From positions 1,781,001-1,845,000 of the forward strand of contig NZ_CP071794.1 in NCBI RefSeq assembly GCF_017498565.1: a stretch of 64,000 nt of DNA, read 5' to 3'. A model generated the notes under the pieces. It had not been told where the DNA came from. It saw nothing but the letters and a program-made list of their open reading frames with translations, and ran no database searches. Positions within the stretch are counted from its first letter, which is position 1, and every line of letters starts with the position of its first letter. The translations under genes and the position numbers were made by a program. Positions 40,229-48,424 of this stretch are shown piece after piece. Origin of the DNA: Parasphingorhabdus cellanae. Its GTDB lineage: Bacteria > Pseudomonadota > Alphaproteobacteria > Sphingomonadales > Sphingomonadaceae.

Positions 40229-41245
40229 TCAGTCTTTCCCCATCTCCGCGATCCATTGGCTGAGCAATTCCGCGCCTTCTTTGTGCACTAACGAACGCCC
40301 CACTTCCGGCATGGCGACGCCGGGCTCCAAGCTTTTCAGCCGGTGCATCAGGATACTCTGGTCCGGCGCGCCTGGCGCAATCGCAAAGGCAAAACCACCG
40401 CTACCGCGTCCCGCGGCGACCGGCCGTTTGCCGACACCGATATGGACAGGCGATTCCTCTTCATAGGTCAGGAACAGGCCGGAATTGCTCGCCGAGCCCT
40501 GCCGGTTGTGACAATGCGCGCAGTTGATATCAAGATAGGCCCGCGCGCGTGATTGCAGCGGCATCGCGGCATCGGCATAGTCGGGTATTGGCGGATGGTC
40601 CCCGGATAGTGATTGCAGCATATTGTTACTGAGCAACATATCCAGGCTGTCATGCGACAGGTTTCTCACCTTTGGCCCAATTGGTACCACCGCCCCGTCG
40701 CGCGAATGACATTCTTTGCACTGGTTCTTGTTCGGCACCGCATAGCTGATGTCGCGCACCATTCCGGATGGATCAGTAAAACGCACCGGAATACGGGTGC
40801 CCGCCACCTTCAACGTGGCCTCTGTCTGATCCGCATTCCAGACATAAGGCAAGGCAAGCCAGCCATCAGCGCGGTGCAGCAACACGCGGGTTTCGAGCAA
40901 GCGGTCTTTACCGTCAATCTGATATCCAAAGCTTTTGATAATCGCCGAGCCAACCGGAAATTTCAGCAGGCCGTTGGCGTTTTCGGCCACGGCCTGCTGC
41001 CCTGCGGGAACATAGATATAGCGATATTTCTCGGCATAGTCAGTGAATAGCGCGCTGTTGAGCTGATAAAGCTCAACGCCTGCATTAGGCTGCCAACCCG
41101 CAGCATCCTTGAAAAAGCCAAAGTCCGAGAGCTTTTTCGGCATCCCCGCCGATATAATCACCGCGTCCGCAACCGGCCGGCTTGGTGCGGCGCTGACCGC
41201 AAAACCGATGAGGCACAAGGCAATGGCGGCAAAGAAGGTGCGCAT
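40229..41245 (-). CDS. Diheme c-type cytochrome (SO2930 type, TIGR03806)
   Basis: 338 residues. Signal peptide ending AVSAA. Two heme-binding CXXCH motifs: CKECH at about residue 177 and CAHCH at about residue 245. Flanking motifs ARAYLDINCAHCHN and VPNKNQCKECHS are typical of the TIGR03806 family. Such cytochromes are found directly after a TIGR03805 parallel beta-helix gene, as here; the pair shares a TAATG overlap. Periplasmic electron transfer is likely; the partner reaction is unknown. Confidence 0.9.
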   Translation of the reverse strand: MRTFFAAIALCLIGFAVSAAPSRPVADAVIISAGMPKKLSDFGFFKDAAGWQPNAGVELYQLNSALFTDYAEKYRYIYVPAGQQAVAENANGLLKFPVGSAIIKSFGYQIDGKDRLLETRVLLHRADGWLALPYVWNADQTEATLKVAGTRIPVRFTDPSGMVRDISYAVPNKNQCKECHSRDGAVVPIGPKVRNLSHDSLDMLLSNNMLQSLSGDHPPIPDYADAAMPLQSRARAYLDINCAHCHNRQGSASNSGLFLTYEEESPVHIGVGKRPVAAGRGSGGFAFAIAPGAPDQSILMHRLKSLEPGVAMPEVGRSLVHKEGAELLSQWIAEMGKD

Positions 41246-42435
41246 TATTTCAGCGCCGCCTCCATGGAAGCGGGCAAGACGATTGGCGACAATGCAACCG
41301 TTTCTCCGGCTCCATCTTGTTTATAGAGCGACGGCTGTGCTTCGGTCGGCGACTGACCGACCTTGGTGAGACCGAGGCTAAGAACTGGCACCGCATCATT
41401 GACGATAAGGTCGCGCCCGAGTCCGTCATACACGATTCCCGGCAAGGCCCCGCCAAAAGCAGCGGCCAATTGTTTTCCGCCTTCAAAATCCGGCGCAAAT
41501 CCTGCCCTGCCATAAACATTTCCAGCTATATAGACCTCGCGCGGGGTCGGATCATAGTTCGCGTCATCAAAGCTCTGGGTATAGGCCACCACCATCACAT
41601 TGGTCGTACCATTATTGATCATCGCATTTTCGACGACTTGGACGTTGCGGTTGGCCATGACCATCACGCCGGTACCCGCCGGAACGCTGGCCACAATATT
41701 ACCTTCGGGGGCAAAATTATCCGTGTTATTGTCGATGATCGCATTGCGCGCGACCAGCACATTATGACCACCCATTTGCGGCAGATTGGGAAGGTCAAAC
41801 ACCAATATACCGCCGGTATTTCCGGTCACCAGATTTTCGGTTACTTCCGCATCAAAGCTGTTTTCTATCTCGATCCCCGCGACATTTTCAATCGCGGTAT
41901 TGCGGCGGACGATGATATTTTTGGACTGGCCAACGTAGATACCGGCATCCGACGCGCCGCGCACGACGCTATCCTGCACCAGGACGTCGCTCGCTTCGAC
42001 CGGATAGATGCCATAGGCGCCGTTGCTCGCCTTGGGACCGCCGGTCCATTCGACGCGGATTGCATGATAGACAATCCGGTCCGCACCCTTGGATTTAATG
42101 CCGTCACCTTTGCTGTCCTCAACCGCAAAATCGCGCAGTACCACATCATCGGACGTGACGAGCAAGCCCTCGCCAGCGCCAAGCTGTCCGGCAAAGCTTA
42201 GAATGCTTTTATCCATCCCGGCGCCGCGCACGACCACATTATCGACATCCAGCGACAAGCCATCGGTCAGTTCAAATCTACCGGCTCCCAGTTCGACAAC
42301 ATCACCCGGCTCCGCAAGGATCAGCGCTTCCTGCAAGCGTTCCTGCGCGTCTGCGCCCGCCTCTACGGCAATGGTTTTTGCCAGGGCTGGCATAGTGCAG
42401 CATAATGCCGTTGCGGCCAATAACGTCCGGATCAT
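41245..42435 (-). CDS. Parallel beta-helix repeat protein (TIGR03805)
   Basis: 396 residues. Signal peptide MIRTLLAATALCCTMPALA. The body is a right-handed parallel beta-helix, with repeat-like strands such as VVRGAGMDKSILSF, VLVQDSVVRGASDAGIYVGQSKNIIVRRNTA and VAGIEIENSFDAEVTENLVTGNTGGI in outline. The family is linked to the diheme cytochrome that follows. The fold suggests polysaccharide binding or cleavage, but I see no catalytic signature I can name. A 7-bp inverted repeat lies about 58-75 bp upstream of its start. Confidence 0.87.
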   Translation of the reverse strand: MIRTLLAATALCCTMPALAKTIAVEAGADAQERLQEALILAEPGDVVELGAGRFELTDGLSLDVDNVVVRGAGMDKSILSFAGQLGAGEGLLVTSDDVVLRDFAVEDSKGDGIKSKGADRIVYHAIRVEWTGGPKASNGAYGIYPVEASDVLVQDSVVRGASDAGIYVGQSKNIIVRRNTAIENVAGIEIENSFDAEVTENLVTGNTGGILVFDLPNLPQMGGHNVLVARNAIIDNNTDNFAPEGNIVASVPAGTGVMVMANRNVQVVENAMINNGTTNVMVVAYTQSFDDANYDPTPREVYIAGNVYGRAGFAPDFEGGKQLAAAFGGALPGIVYDGLGRDLIVNDAVPVLSLGLTKVGQSPTEAQPSLYKQDGAGETVALSPIVLPASMEAALK

Positions 42436-42492
42436 ATTTCTCTCTCCCAGTTACAAGCAATAATGACGCAATTTTGCGCTCTTGCCAAGGGC

Positions 42493-42510
42493 ATTGACAG
42501 GGATGTCAAT
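42493..42510. promoter_or_regulatory. Inverted repeat upstream of the beta-helix/cytochrome pair
   Basis: ATTGACA-GGGA-TGTCAAT, a perfect 7-bp inverted repeat with a 4-bp centre. It could be an operator; no regulator gene is adjacent. It also contains TTGACA, a -35-like hexamer, in the other orientation. Confidence 0.4.
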
Positions 42511-42734
42511 AGGGGAAAGCAAAAGCACAGGCTGTCCTCCACACCAGATGCAGCCCAACTATCGGGATTGAAAGAGGAATTCTCGCCCCGCTAAGCTAAA
42601 GCCCACTTTAGGCGCAAAAGCCGACATTGTGGATACTATAGGGGTTTGTCGGCAAACGACCCCATAGACGGTCATTCTGACATTGATTGACTATTCCCGA
42701 AAGCAGACCCTTCCAACGATTTGAGTTCGCTAGG

Positions 42735-43493
42735 TTAAATGCGACCCTGACTTTGCTTCAATCCTTGGACCTGTGTATCGACGAGAAATTTTGTGGTTGC
42801 CTCCTCGATAATATCGGTCATTGGCAATCCATTGATGCGCGGAGTATCTTTTTCCAGTGTTTGGCCCAAAGTCGCAGGGAAAGCAGAACCCCACTCCTGT
42901 ACGCAATCTTTTGTTGAAACCCGCTCTGTCAACCAACCCGGAGCGCTTTGGCCTACTGCCACCAGTTCATTCTGCATGTCGTGTATCATTTCCCCCATTT
43001 CTGCTTCCGGCCCCGTCCAAGCCTTGCCGAGGGGCCTTATGAATCGCACCCAACATAGCATTAGGTGGGCATCCATCAATTGCCGAGGAACTTCAGAAAT
43101 GGCAATTTGCGACCTTTCGACCGAGGGTGGCAAGTCCTCCAATATTAATACTGCATTTAAAATTAGGAACATGCGAAAGTGAGGTTCAAAGCTAAAGCTG
43201 CGAAAATCTTTCGAGCGTCCAAGCGCCAGAAATTCTTTACCTTCTTTGCCGGAGTATACGATGCAATCGGCGAGTAGCAAAGAAACTTTGGCGGGGGGTT
43301 CTCCTGACAGAGCGAGGCGACCACAATCTAGACCAGCTTGTTCAAGCGTTCGGGAGAACAAACGGATCGCGGCTTCGAGCGCTATAATCATCTTGTCTTC
43401 AGGCTCCCAGCTATCAACTGGGGGGCCGGGAGGAGGAGAAGGCGGAGTATCCACCGCTTTCTTTCCAAAAACTGAAGTACGTTTTCCAAACAT
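42735..43493 (-). CDS. Hypothetical protein, unrecognised
   Basis: 252 residues. The first 30 are a basic stretch then a proline-rich segment (PPSPPPGPPV). The rest is mainly helical, with an IALEAAIRLFSRTLEQAGLD helix, a hydrophobic LILNAVLILEDLPP helix and MDAHLMLCWVRFIRPLG. No signal peptide, no motif I recognise. Its flanks are AT-richer than the neighbours: about 300 bp without genes on the right and 500 bp on the left, so the locus may be horizontally acquired. Confidence 0.6.
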   Translation of the reverse strand: MFGKRTSVFGKKAVDTPPSPPPGPPVDSWEPEDKMIIALEAAIRLFSRTLEQAGLDCGRLALSGEPPAKVSLLLADCIVYSGKEGKEFLALGRSKDFRSFSFEPHFRMFLILNAVLILEDLPPSVERSQIAISEVPRQLMDAHLMLCWVRFIRPLGKAWTGPEAEMGEMIHDMQNELVAVGQSAPGWLTERVSTKDCVQEWGSAFPATLGQTLEKDTPRINGLPMTDIIEEATTKFLVDTQVQGLKQSQGRI

Positions 43494-43999
43494 CTTTATT
43501 CCTATGATATTAGTATAGTATCATAGGCACTGATTGGTTAACTTTACGGAAATGGGGCAATCAAACTCTATCTCTTGTGAGGGACTCAAAATGCATTTGT
43601 TCAGCTCTAGCTCTGCTCATTTTGGCTTTCTATGTGCAGTGACGGTATCCGCACTTTAGACGTTCGCTTTTCTAGAATGTCTACCAAAACCCGCACTTCA
43701 GCTTCCCACCCAGTTGTTGTTGTTAAACACTACTAAACCTAATACCCGCTCTCGGCATTCCACTGCCGCCAGAAAAAGCGCTTTCCTACACGGATCAGGC
43801 TGTGATATTTTCAAGCCGTTCTCGCTCACTAGAGCCTATTGGCCGCATATTATACGCTGCAATTTTGCGCCCCAAACCTGCGGAAAATTTTTAGGCGATT
43901 CTGTGTATAAGCCGTATAATGTGTCCATCGTTGTCCAACTGGAAAAACGACGTAACCTGCTAAAAAATATAAGCTTTCAGTAAATCAGACCCGATCGGG
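43494..43999. other. AT-richer gene-poor region
   Basis: About 506 bp. A plus-strand frame at 43714-43983 gives an 89-residue product without family features or a good ribosome site, so I do not call it. No repeat family from this window is present here. Confidence 0.5.
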
Positions 44000-44695
44000 C
44001 TAATCTTCCGCCAAAATCCAGTCGACCGCGGCATCGGCATGAATTTCAGTGCTGTCATAAATCGGCAGGATATTGGCTTTCGGGTCAACGATCATCGCTA
44101 ACTCTGTAGAGGCCAGAATAACCGCATCAACGTCCTGCTTGGCAATATCGGTGATGAAGGTTTTCAGCGTACGCTCCGAATCCCGTTTGACCTTACTGAA
44201 CATCAATTCTTCATAGATGATCCGGTCGATCTCTTCGACCCGGTCTTCATTTGGCGGGGTCAGCGTGATGCCCTTGCCCACCAGCCGCTTGCGGTAAAAA
44301 CCTTCTGTCATGACGTTGCGCGTACCAATCAGGGTTGCCGTTTTGGCGCCATCGGCAATCATTTTGTCGCCCACCATATCCGCGATATGAAAAATCGGAA
44401 TGTCGACTTCCGGTGCGACTTGCTCGTAAATCTTGTGCATGGCGTTAGAGCAGATCAAAATAGCGGTCGCACCGGATTGCTCCAGCCGCTTGGCAGAGCG
44501 CGTCATCAGACCGGCGGCGGCATCCCAATCGTCGCTTAGTTGCAGCCGCGCATAATCGTTAAAATTAACGCTCTCGATTAAGAGATGCGCACTGGCAAAA
44601 CCGCCCAGCCTACGCTGAACCTCCCGATTGATCCGGCGATAATAGCTCTCGGTCGAGACCCAGGACATCCCGCCAATAAGACCAATTTTACGCAT
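44000..44695 (-). CDS. Aspartate/glutamate racemase family protein
   Basis: 231 residues of the Asp/Glu/hydantoin racemase fold: MRKIGLIGGMSWVSTESYYR at the start, ILICSNAMHK with Cys82 in the first catalytic position, and ILASTEL where the second catalytic cysteine is expected (LGCTE in the canonical enzymes) but Ser196 is found. Enzymes with only one cysteine exist (YgeA-type has Thr at the first place and Cys at the second); this one has the opposite arrangement. Likely a D-amino acid or related epimerase; substrate unknown. It is 37 bp downstream of pntB. Confidence 0.85.
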   Translation of the reverse strand: MRKIGLIGGMSWVSTESYYRRINREVQRRLGGFASAHLLIESVNFNDYARLQLSDDWDAAAGLMTRSAKRLEQSGATAILICSNAMHKIYEQVAPEVDIPIFHIADMVGDKMIADGAKTATLIGTRNVMTEGFYRKRLVGKGITLTPPNEDRVEEIDRIIYEELMFSKVKRDSERTLKTFITDIAKQDVDAVILASTELAMIVDPKANILPIYDSTEIHADAAVDWILAED

Positions 44696-44732
44696 GATGA
44701 GAAACTTCCCCGATAAATGTCGAATCAGGTGG

Positions 44733-46304
44733 CTATAGCGCCTTTACAATATCCTCACACATTTTCTTTGCGTCGGAGAGCAACATCATCGTCTGGTCCA
44801 TATAAAACACCTCATTATCGACACCAGCATAACCGACACCGCCCATCGAACGTTTGATGAAGAAGATGGTCTTGGCTTTCTCGACATCGAAAACGGGCAT
44901 GCCATAAATAGGTGATCCCTTGTCGGTCTTCGCCGCCGGGTTCACGACATCATTGGCGCCGATGATAAACGCCACATCAGCCTGGGCAAATTCGCTGTTA
45001 ATATCTTCGAGCTCAAATACCTCGTCATAAGGCACATTGGCTTCAGCCAGCAGCACATTCATATGGCCCGGCATCCGGCCTGCGACCGGATGAATGGCAT
45101 ATTTGACGTTCACGCCTTCTTCTTTGAGCATATCGCCCATTTCGCGCAAAGCATGCTGGGCCTGCGCCACCGCCATACCATAGCCCGGCACGATGATGAT
45201 ATTTTCCGCCTGTTTCATCATATAGGCCGCGTCTTCGGCGCTGCCGCGTTTCCATGGACGGTCAATCTTCTCCGCCCCTTCCGATGGCCCGCTGTCGGCA
45301 CCAAAGCCGCCGGCGATCACACTGATGAAGCTGCGGTTCATCGCTTTACACATGATGTAGGACAGGATCGCACCGGACGAGCCCACCAGCGCGCCGGTAA
45401 TGATCATGGCGGTGTTGCCAAGCGTAAAGCCCATTGCTGCCGCGGCCCAGCCGGAATAGCTGTTCAGCATCGACACGACGACCGGCATATCCGCGCCGCC
45501 AATGGGAATGATCAGCAGGAAGCCGATGATAAAGGCCAGCGCCAGGATGATCCAGAAGACCAGCGCGGTTTCCGCCGTGGGCAGGATCGCAAAATAGGCG
45601 GTCAAGCCGATAATACCGGTCAGCACGCCGAGATTGATAACGTGGCGGCCCGGCAGCATGATCGGCGCGCCGGACATATTGCCGTTGAGTTTCAGGAAGG
45701 CAATGACGGAACCGGAGAAGGTAATCGCACCAATGGCAACGCCCAGGCCCAGTTCAACGCGGCTGACAACCAGTATCTCGCCGGCACTATCCAATATGCC
45801 AAAGGCACCGGGATTAAGATAGGCAGCCACACCGACCAGCACCGCCGCCATCCCGACAAGGCTGTGAAAACCGGCCACCAGTTGGGGCATGTCGGTCATC
45901 GCAATCTTGCGCGCGACAATGAATCCGAAACCGCCACCAATGGCAATCGCCACGCCAATTTCCGGCAGGCTGGCAATATCATGGGTGACCAAAGTGGTCA
46001 CCACCGCGATCAACATGCCGATCATGCCATAGCGGTTACCCGCACGGCTGGTTTCCGGTGATGACAGACCGCGCAGAGCGAGAATGAACAACACGCCCGA
46101 GATAAGATAAGCCACGGCGACCCATGGATTTACCGCTTCGCCTGATGCCGCCATGGCCGGCGTGGCAAAACAGAACATAAGCGCGGCCATCAAGACTTTC
46201 GTCATCCCAGCGAAAGCTGGGATCTGCCTGATGCTCGGCGCTATACTTGAGGAGGTCCCAGCTTTCGCTGGGATGACGGTAACAGCAGATTGATCACGGC
46301 GCAT
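44733..46304 (-). CDS. pntB: NAD(P) transhydrogenase subunit beta (PntB)
   Basis: 523 residues. Membrane domain II (about eight helices) followed by the NADP-binding domain III, with VPGYGMAVAQAQHALREM, HPVAGRMPGHMNVLLAEANVPYD and GANDVVNPAAKTD. It couples proton entry to NADPH formation from NADH. The ATG at 46304 has AGGAGCG upstream and overlaps pntAB as TAATG. Residues 7 to about 36 (VTVIPAKAGT...IPAFAGMTKV) are encoded by an inserted D-type palindromic repeat; a signal-peptide-like segment (MAALMFCFATPAMAAS) follows. Downstream starts at residues 34 and 39 are possible. Confidence 0.93.
   Translation of the reverse strand: MRRDQSAVTVIPAKAGTSSSIAPSIRQIPAFAGMTKVLMAALMFCFATPAMAASGEAVNPWVAVAYLISGVLFILALRGLSSPETSRAGNRYGMIGMLIAVVTTLVTHDIASLPEIGVAIAIGGGFGFIVARKIAMTDMPQLVAGFHSLVGMAAVLVGVAAYLNPGAFGILDSAGEILVVSRVELGLGVAIGAITFSGSVIAFLKLNGNMSGAPIMLPGRHVINLGVLTGIIGLTAYFAILPTAETALVFWIILALAFIIGFLLIIPIGGADMPVVVSMLNSYSGWAAAAMGFTLGNTAMIITGALVGSSGAILSYIMCKAMNRSFISVIAGGFGADSGPSEGAEKIDRPWKRGSAEDAAYMMKQAENIIIVPGYGMAVAQAQHALREMGDMLKEEGVNVKYAIHPVAGRMPGHMNVLLAEANVPYDEVFELEDINSEFAQADVAFIIGANDVVNPAAKTDKGSPIYGMPVFDVEKAKTIFFIKRSMGGVGYAGVDNEVFYMDQTMMLLSDAKKMCEDIVKAL
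46201..46278. repeat. Family D palindromic element inside pntB
   Basis: Left end CGTCATCCCAGCGAAAGCTGGG and right end CCCAGCTTTCGCTGGGATGACG, inverted across about 30 bp. It is of the type translated as IPAKAG/PAFAGMT in many proteobacteria. It lies within the N-terminal codons of pntB. Confidence 0.9.
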
Positions 46305-46600
46305 TATTTGCGCTCCTTTTTCTTATACATGGCGAGCATCCGCTCGGTCACGGCAAAGCCGCCAAATATGTTCACGCTGGCCAGAACAACGCCCACCAGA
46401 CCCAGCCATTTCGCGGTCTGACCACCGTCAGCCTGCGACCCCGCAGCCGCTGCAATCAGCGCCCCGACAATGATCACCGAGCTAATCGCATTGGTCACCG
46501 CCATCAGCGGTGTGTGCAGCGCCGGTGTCACCGACCAGACGACGTAATAGCCAACAAAACAGGCCATCACGAAAATTGAGAGAATTGATATAAAGTCCAT
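46304..46600 (-). CDS. pntAB: NAD(P) transhydrogenase alpha subunit 2 (membrane part, PntAB)
   Basis: 98-residue membrane part of the split alpha subunit: three hydrophobic helices (ISILSIFVMACFVGYYVVWSV; PLMAVTNAISSVIIVGALIAAA; WLGLVGVVLASVNIFGGFAVTERML) ending in a basic MYKKKERK tail. VTPALHTPLMAVTNAISSVI is the family signature. In alphaproteobacteria PntA is split into a soluble and a membrane polypeptide, as here. A PH-domain gene lies between the two pieces. Confidence 0.95.
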   Translation of the reverse strand: MDFISILSIFVMACFVGYYVVWSVTPALHTPLMAVTNAISSVIIVGALIAAAAGSQADGGQTAKWLGLVGVVLASVNIFGGFAVTERMLAMYKKKERK

Positions 46601-46608
46601 TTTTTGCC

Positions 46609-46968
46609 CTAACGGTTTAGCTTTTCAGCCATGAGTTTTTGCATACCTGACACGTCAGAATTCTTGCCAATCTTGAACTCCACAGGGTCGCGTCCCGACA
46701 AGTAGATTTTGATTTCTGCATCCAGATCCAGCGTTCCTGCGCTTTCGATCGAATAGGCGCTTATTGAACGGTACGGAATCGTAAGATATTCTTTCTTGCT
46801 GCCTGTGAGCCCCTGAACGTCAATGTAAATGACGCGCCAATCTGTAAACGCAATCCAATCGCGAACAGTTTTGAAGACCACAAGCACGTCTTCGCCATCA
46901 GTTAAGACATGCCCATGCGCATCAACGAATGCAGAAGGGTCTGACGCTGTTGCGTTCAATAATCCCAT
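46609..46968 (-). CDS. PH-domain protein inside the transhydrogenase operon
   Basis: 119 residues forming a single bacterial PH-like domain (bPH, YokE type): EDVLVVFKTVRDWIAFTDWRVIYIDVQGLTGSKKEYLTIPY and the ISAYSIESAGTLDLDAEIKIYLSGRD strand pair in outline. No signal peptide or membrane helix. It is 8 bp from pntAB and 11 bp from pntAA and in the same direction, so it is cotranscribed with the transhydrogenase. A structural or regulatory link to the transhydrogenase is an inference. The insertion is not part of the usual pnt operon. Confidence 0.85.
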   Translation of the reverse strand: MGLLNATASDPSAFVDAHGHVLTDGEDVLVVFKTVRDWIAFTDWRVIYIDVQGLTGSKKEYLTIPYRSISAYSIESAGTLDLDAEIKIYLSGRDPVEFKIGKNSDVSGMQKLMAEKLNR

Positions 46969-46979
46969 TTATCGCCCCC

Positions 46980-48107
46980 TCACCCCAGCAATCGCTCATT
47001 CACAACTTTGCCGTCTTTGGTCAGCCGGATGCCAATCGTCACTTCATCGTCATCGGGCAGCACAGGCCGTTTGGCCTCTTCGTCCCAATAAGCGCTGAGG
47101 AAATTATAGAGGTTACGGGAGAATAAAGCCGAGCTATCGGCTGCCATGCTGGATGGCATATTATCAGCGCCGACGATTTTCACGCCATGCTTTTCGACGA
47201 CTTTGCCAGCAACTGCGCCTTCGACATTGCCGCCTTGCTCAGCGGCGAGATCGACAATCACGCTGCCCGTGCGCATTGTCGCGATCTGGGCGTCACTGAT
47301 CAGCCGCGGTGCCGGGCGCCCCGGGATCAGCGCGGTGGTGATCACAATATCCTGCTTGGCGATATGTTTGGATACCAGTTCGGCCTGTGCTTTTTGATAT
47401 TCCTCGCTCATTTCGGTGGCATAGCCGCCTGTGCCCTCGCCTTCGATGCCCGCGACATCTTCGACAAAAATGGGTTTCGCACCGAGCGATTGAATCTGTT
47501 CCTTGGTCGCGGCACGCACATCGGTTGCCGATACCTGAGCGCCGAGACGCCGGGCCGTTGCAATGGCCTGCAAGCCGGCAACACCGACGCCCATGACAAA
47601 ACATTTAGCCGCACTGACTGTACCCGCAGCCGTCATCATCATCGGAAAAGCGCGTCCATAATGCGAACCCGCCTCAATGACGGCCTTGTAGCCGGAGAGG
47701 TTTGATTGCGAGGACAGGATATCCATCGACTGCGCGCGCGTAATCCGCGGCATGAATTCCATCGCCAGCGCGTCAATGCCAAGCTTGGCATAGTCATCAA
47801 CCCGTGCCCGCTCACCAAAGGGATTGAGGCTGGCAACCAGCCAAGCCCCCTTTTTCATACCCTTGAGCGATTTCGGGTCCGGCCCCTGCACACCCAGCAC
47901 AATATCGGCATCTTTCAGAACCGCCGCCCGGGTGCCGATGCTGGCCCCTTCCGCTTCATAATCGGCATCTGTTACCGAGGCGGATAGGCCGGCGCCTTTT
48001 TCGACCGCCATGCTAGCGCCCAGTGCTGTAAACTTCTTCACCGTTTCCGGGGAAGCACTCACCCGCTGCTCACCCTCGGCGAGTTCTTTCAATACCGCTA
48101 TTTTCAA
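46980..48107 (-). CDS. pntAA: NAD(P) transhydrogenase alpha subunit 1 (soluble part, PntAA)
   Basis: 375 residues, the NAD(H)-binding domain I of the proton-translocating transhydrogenase, related to alanine dehydrogenase. Motifs: MKIAVLKELAEGEQRVSASPETVKK at the start, GVGVAGLQAIATARRLGAQVSATDVR dinucleotide-binding fold at about residue 170, and PGRPAPRLISDAQIATM. Operon order is pntAA-PH gene-pntAB-pntB. The upstream small cytochrome oxidase gene ends 12 bp away on the same strand. Confidence 0.96.
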   Translation of the reverse strand: MKIAVLKELAEGEQRVSASPETVKKFTALGASMAVEKGAGLSASVTDADYEAEGASIGTRAAVLKDADIVLGVQGPDPKSLKGMKKGAWLVASLNPFGERARVDDYAKLGIDALAMEFMPRITRAQSMDILSSQSNLSGYKAVIEAGSHYGRAFPMMMTAAGTVSAAKCFVMGVGVAGLQAIATARRLGAQVSATDVRAATKEQIQSLGAKPIFVEDVAGIEGEGTGGYATEMSEEYQKAQAELVSKHIAKQDIVITTALIPGRPAPRLISDAQIATMRTGSVIVDLAAEQGGNVEGAVAGKVVEKHGVKIVGADNMPSSMAADSSALFSRNLYNFLSAYWDEEAKRPVLPDDDEVTIGIRLTKDGKVVNERLLG

Positions 48108-48119
48108 GGATTATTCCAA

Positions 48120-48245
48120 TCAGGTAACAAGAAGAATGATGACCAATATTGTCACCAGAGCCGTAATAATCGAACCGATTTTCAGCCAGCCCAAAAACCG
48201 CTCATAAGTCTCTTCTGCAGATTTCATATTATTGTCAGAAGCCAT
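48120..48245 (-). CDS. aa3-type cytochrome c oxidase subunit IV
   Basis: 41 residues: MASDNNMKSAEETYERFLGW then one membrane helix (IGSIITALVTILVIILLV). The short polar head with an AEETY(E)xF motif followed by a single helix is the alphaproteobacterial aa3-oxidase subunit IV pattern. The ATG at 48245 has GGAGG upstream; a longer frame to 48308 is not used. It is the first gene in the pnt transcription unit. The oxidase itself is not in the window. Confidence 0.82.
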   Translation of the reverse strand: MASDNNMKSAEETYERFLGWLKIGSIITALVTILVIILLVT

Positions 48246-48424
48246 GATTCCTCCAAATATTCGAATAAAGATTGCCGATGCTCTAACCATATATATCGCA
48301 TCGCTCAAGGCCTCGCGGCCTGATTCGCCCTAATAAGAGTGATAGAAAACATAGTGGCTTCTTAATCCAGTCTTTACCCCTCGTTGTTACAGAATTGGTT
48401 CATTCTGGCACATATGGGATAAAA

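Noticed and set aside
43714..43983. Possible 89-residue plus-strand gene
   Set aside because: No ribosome site, no motif, unusual composition in an AT-richer non-coding area.
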